From NCBI GenBank assembly GCA_037141055.1, contig JBAXDH010000147.1, positions 1-8,033 on the forward strand: a stretch of DNA of 8,033 nt, in the 5' to 3' direction. The translations under genes and the position numbers were made by a program. Each line of letters begins with the position of its first letter. Position 1 is the first letter of the stretch. Positions 6,341 through 8,033 of this stretch are shown here, piece by piece. Below the pieces are notes generated by a model. The model had not been told where the DNA came from. It ran no database searches and was given only the letters and a program-made list of their open reading frames with translations. This DNA comes from CAIVAT01 sp037141055 (GTDB lineage Bacteria; Bacteroidota; Bacteroidia; Bacteroidales; FEN-979).

Positions 6341-8033
6341 TCATTTTTCGTGTAAATTTTGTTTTAGATAATTCATCAAAACACTGTCAACCTGAACGCC
6401 ATACTTTTTGGCCATCAGTCCATGACTGTAAGCTGAAGAAAAATCTTTGCCCTGGTAAAACAATGTTGTAAGGAAACTGTGGGCATTCCCGTTCGCCGGA
6501 TTCAATTCCGTGGATTTAAGAAAATAAATTTTCGCACTGTCAAAATTGTTTTGCTTGTAGTAGGCAATCCCCAGGTTGAAATTTCCGCCAATATCATCAG
6601 GGTTCAGTTTAATCACCATTTTAAAATTCCTGATGCCGGAATCATATTGTGCGAACTTGTCGGTATATAATACACCCCTGTCCAGCCAGGCCTGGAGGTT
6701 TGCAGGGTTTTTACGGATGGCAACGGAACAATCATTTAAAGCCGATGGATAATTCCCCAATTTCTGATGGATCAACGAACGGGATGTATAGAGGTTTAAC
6801 CCACGGGCGTCATTTGAATCATATTTAATTCCTTCGGTTAAATCAGTCAACGCTTTTTCGTATTCCGTCATTTCATTATACATTACAGCCCGGTTATAAT
6901 AGGCCCTGGCACAACGGGGATTTTTGGAAATGACATCTGTCCAGAAAACGAGGCTGTTCTTCCATACCATCGTGCGCTGCCAGGTGAGCGTAAGCAATAA
7001 TGCAATGATCAGGATTCCTGCTGAATTAACGATGTATCTGTATTTCGAAGCCACGCCGGAACGCTTTTCCCAAAAAACAACCGCAACGATAAAACTCAAC
7101 CCGATGTAAGGAATATAGGTGTACCGTTCCGCGGCAACAGCAACACCAACCGGAAGAAACTGCAATACAGGGAAAATGGTTGCCAGGAAAAACAAAAAGC
7201 CAAAGGAGATGTATTTTTGATTTTTCCAGGTTTTCCAGATGACAACGAAAAGAATTAAAAAAATGAAGGGAGAAAGATACAGATACAGGGGGAATGTACC
7301 TTCCAATGCAGCCGGGTATTCATATACGGCTATCTGGTTGATCGGGAAAAGAAATTTCACCAGGTAAAGCCAGAGACCATAAGGGGCATAGAAAATGCTT
7401 TGGGACCATGGAATCTTCAGCGGGTTGAAGTAATTGCTTGCTTGCTGGGCGAATACAGCCACCACCCCGAATGAAAGAGACATGAGAAAGAACGGGATTT
7501 TCTCCAGGGCAATTTTCCATCCGGTTTTCCGGGAAAGATAATAGTCCGTTAAAATTAAAATGACAGGCAACGTAACTGCCTGCGCTTTTGAAAGGTTTGA
7601 AAAGAGAAAAAGGAGCAGCGCCAGGAAATAATACGCGTTTCTGCCCTTTTGAATATAAAAGAGATATGAAATCAGGGACAGAAAATAATACGCGGTATAC
7701 AGTACGTCCTTGCGTTCGGAAACCCAGGCCACCGATTCGACATGCATCGGGTGAAGGGCAAACAACAGGGCAACGGTGATCGCAACATTTGAGTTTTTCT
7801 TCAATAGGTGAAAGAAAAAAGTGTAGACGAGCACTGCGTTGAGTATATGCAAGAGAAGATTGTGAACATGGTAACCTGGGGCGGAAAATTTGAAAAAATG
7901 AAAATCAGCCATGAAACTGATGAGAACCAACGGATGGTAGTTTCCCATGAAATAGGTCGAAAATATCTTCTTCAGGTTTGCCCAGGTAAAAGCGGTGATC
8001 ATATCATTGTTCATGATATAAACAATGTCGTCC
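6341..8033 (-). CDS. TMTC-like GT-C membrane glycosyltransferase with about five TPRs (paralogue B of a duplicated pair; 5' end outside window)
   Basis: 563 codons are visible and the frame stays open through the right edge. The first readable residues are DDIVYIMNNDMITAF, which align with D41 onward of the gene at 2420-4231. About 40 residues, including TM1 and the Trp of the WDD motif, therefore lie outside; the ATG at 8014 is internal, not the start. Counting visible residues, NYHP is at 31-34, HPMHVESVAWVSERKDVLY at 94-112 and AERYTYIPY at 301-309. The WKNSLVFWTDVISKNP linker (357-372) leads to about five TPRs ending near residue 545. The alignment with its paralogue needs no gaps: about 67% identity in the membrane half and about 53% in the TPR half by hand count. 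The role is inferred as for the paralogue: transfer of a lipid-linked sugar outside the cytoplasmic membrane. Its promoter lies outside the window. Confidence 0.86.
   Translation of the reverse strand, partial: DDIVYIMNNDMITAFTWANLKKIFSTYFMGNYHPLVLISFMADFHFFKFSAPGYHVHNLLLHILNAVLVYTFFFHLLKKNSNVAITVALLFALHPMHVESVAWVSERKDVLYTAYYFLSLISYLFYIQKGRNAYYFLALLLFLFSNLSKAQAVTLPVILILTDYYLSRKTGWKIALEKIPFFLMSLSFGVVAVFAQQASNYFNPLKIPWSQSIFYAPYGLWLYLVKFLFPINQIAVYEYPAALEGTFPLYLYLSPFIFLILFVVIWKTWKNQKYISFGFLFFLATIFPVLQFLPVGVAVAAERYTYIPYIGLSFIVAVVFWEKRSGVASKYRYIVNSAGILIIALLLTLTWQRTMVWKNSLVFWTDVISKNPRCARAYYNRAVMYNEMTEYEKALTDLTEGIKYDSNDARGLNLYTSRSLIHQKLGNYPSALNDCSVAIRKNPANLQAWLDRGVLYTDKFAQYDSGIRNFKMVIKLNPDDIGGNFNLGIAYYKQNNFDSAKIYFLKSTELNPANGNAHSFLTTLFYQGKDFSSAYSHGLMAKKYGVQVDSVLMNYLKQNLHEK

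Noticed and set aside
1..8033. CRISPR arrays, tRNA/rRNA genes, toxin-antitoxin or defence genes
   Set aside because: I saw no spaced direct repeats, no tRNA-like cloverleaf and no rRNA signature, and all long frames are accounted for by glycosyltransferase-type proteins.

Overview
The window most likely comes from a member of the phylum Bacteroidota, probably an uncultivated or environmental lineage. Three things suggest this. Matches to the Bacteroidota -7 promoter element TAnnTTTG lie upstream of three of the genes. The start codons lack clear Shine-Dalgarno sequences. The proteins belong to a membrane-plus-TPR glycosyltransferase type common in that phylum. This assignment is inference; there is no rRNA or marker gene here.

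Layout, left to right: (1) positions 1-244, minus strand, the N-terminal 81 codons of a family 2 glycosyltransferase (polyprenyl-phosphate-sugar synthase-like) running off the left edge. (2) 344-2404, minus, a 686-residue polytopic membrane protein with about seven C-terminal TPRs. (3) 2420-4231, minus, a 603-residue relative with about five TPRs, 15 bp upstream of gene 2 and probably in one operon with it. (4) 4355-6244, plus, a 629-residue relative transcribed divergently from gene 3 across a 123-bp AT-rich spacer. (5) 6341-8033, minus, a close paralogue of gene 3 whose N-terminus lies beyond the right edge. All non-coding gaps are under 130 bp. No RNA gene, CRISPR array, insertion sequence or convincing terminator was seen.

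The four large proteins share one plan: an N-terminal GT-C-like multi-membrane domain with an acidic (W)DD or DDD motif just after TM1, an HP(M/I)H(V/T)E(S/A)VA...(S)R(K)(D/E) signature, an (A/G)ER(Y/F) motif before the late TM helices, a W...(L)(W/F) linker, then TPRs. This is the architecture of the eukaryotic TMTC1-4 family, ER O-mannosyltransferases that use dolichyl-phosphate-mannose. The bacterial homologues have no role that I can establish from sequence alone.

A reasonable inference is that the cluster makes and uses a polyprenyl-linked sugar: the family 2 enzyme charges the lipid carrier at the cytoplasmic face, and the GT-C/TPR proteins transfer the sugar to extracytoplasmic acceptors. 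Genes 3 and 5 align without gaps and are about 62% identical by hand count, so they are duplicates. They flank the oppositely oriented gene 4, which is the most TMTC-like member.
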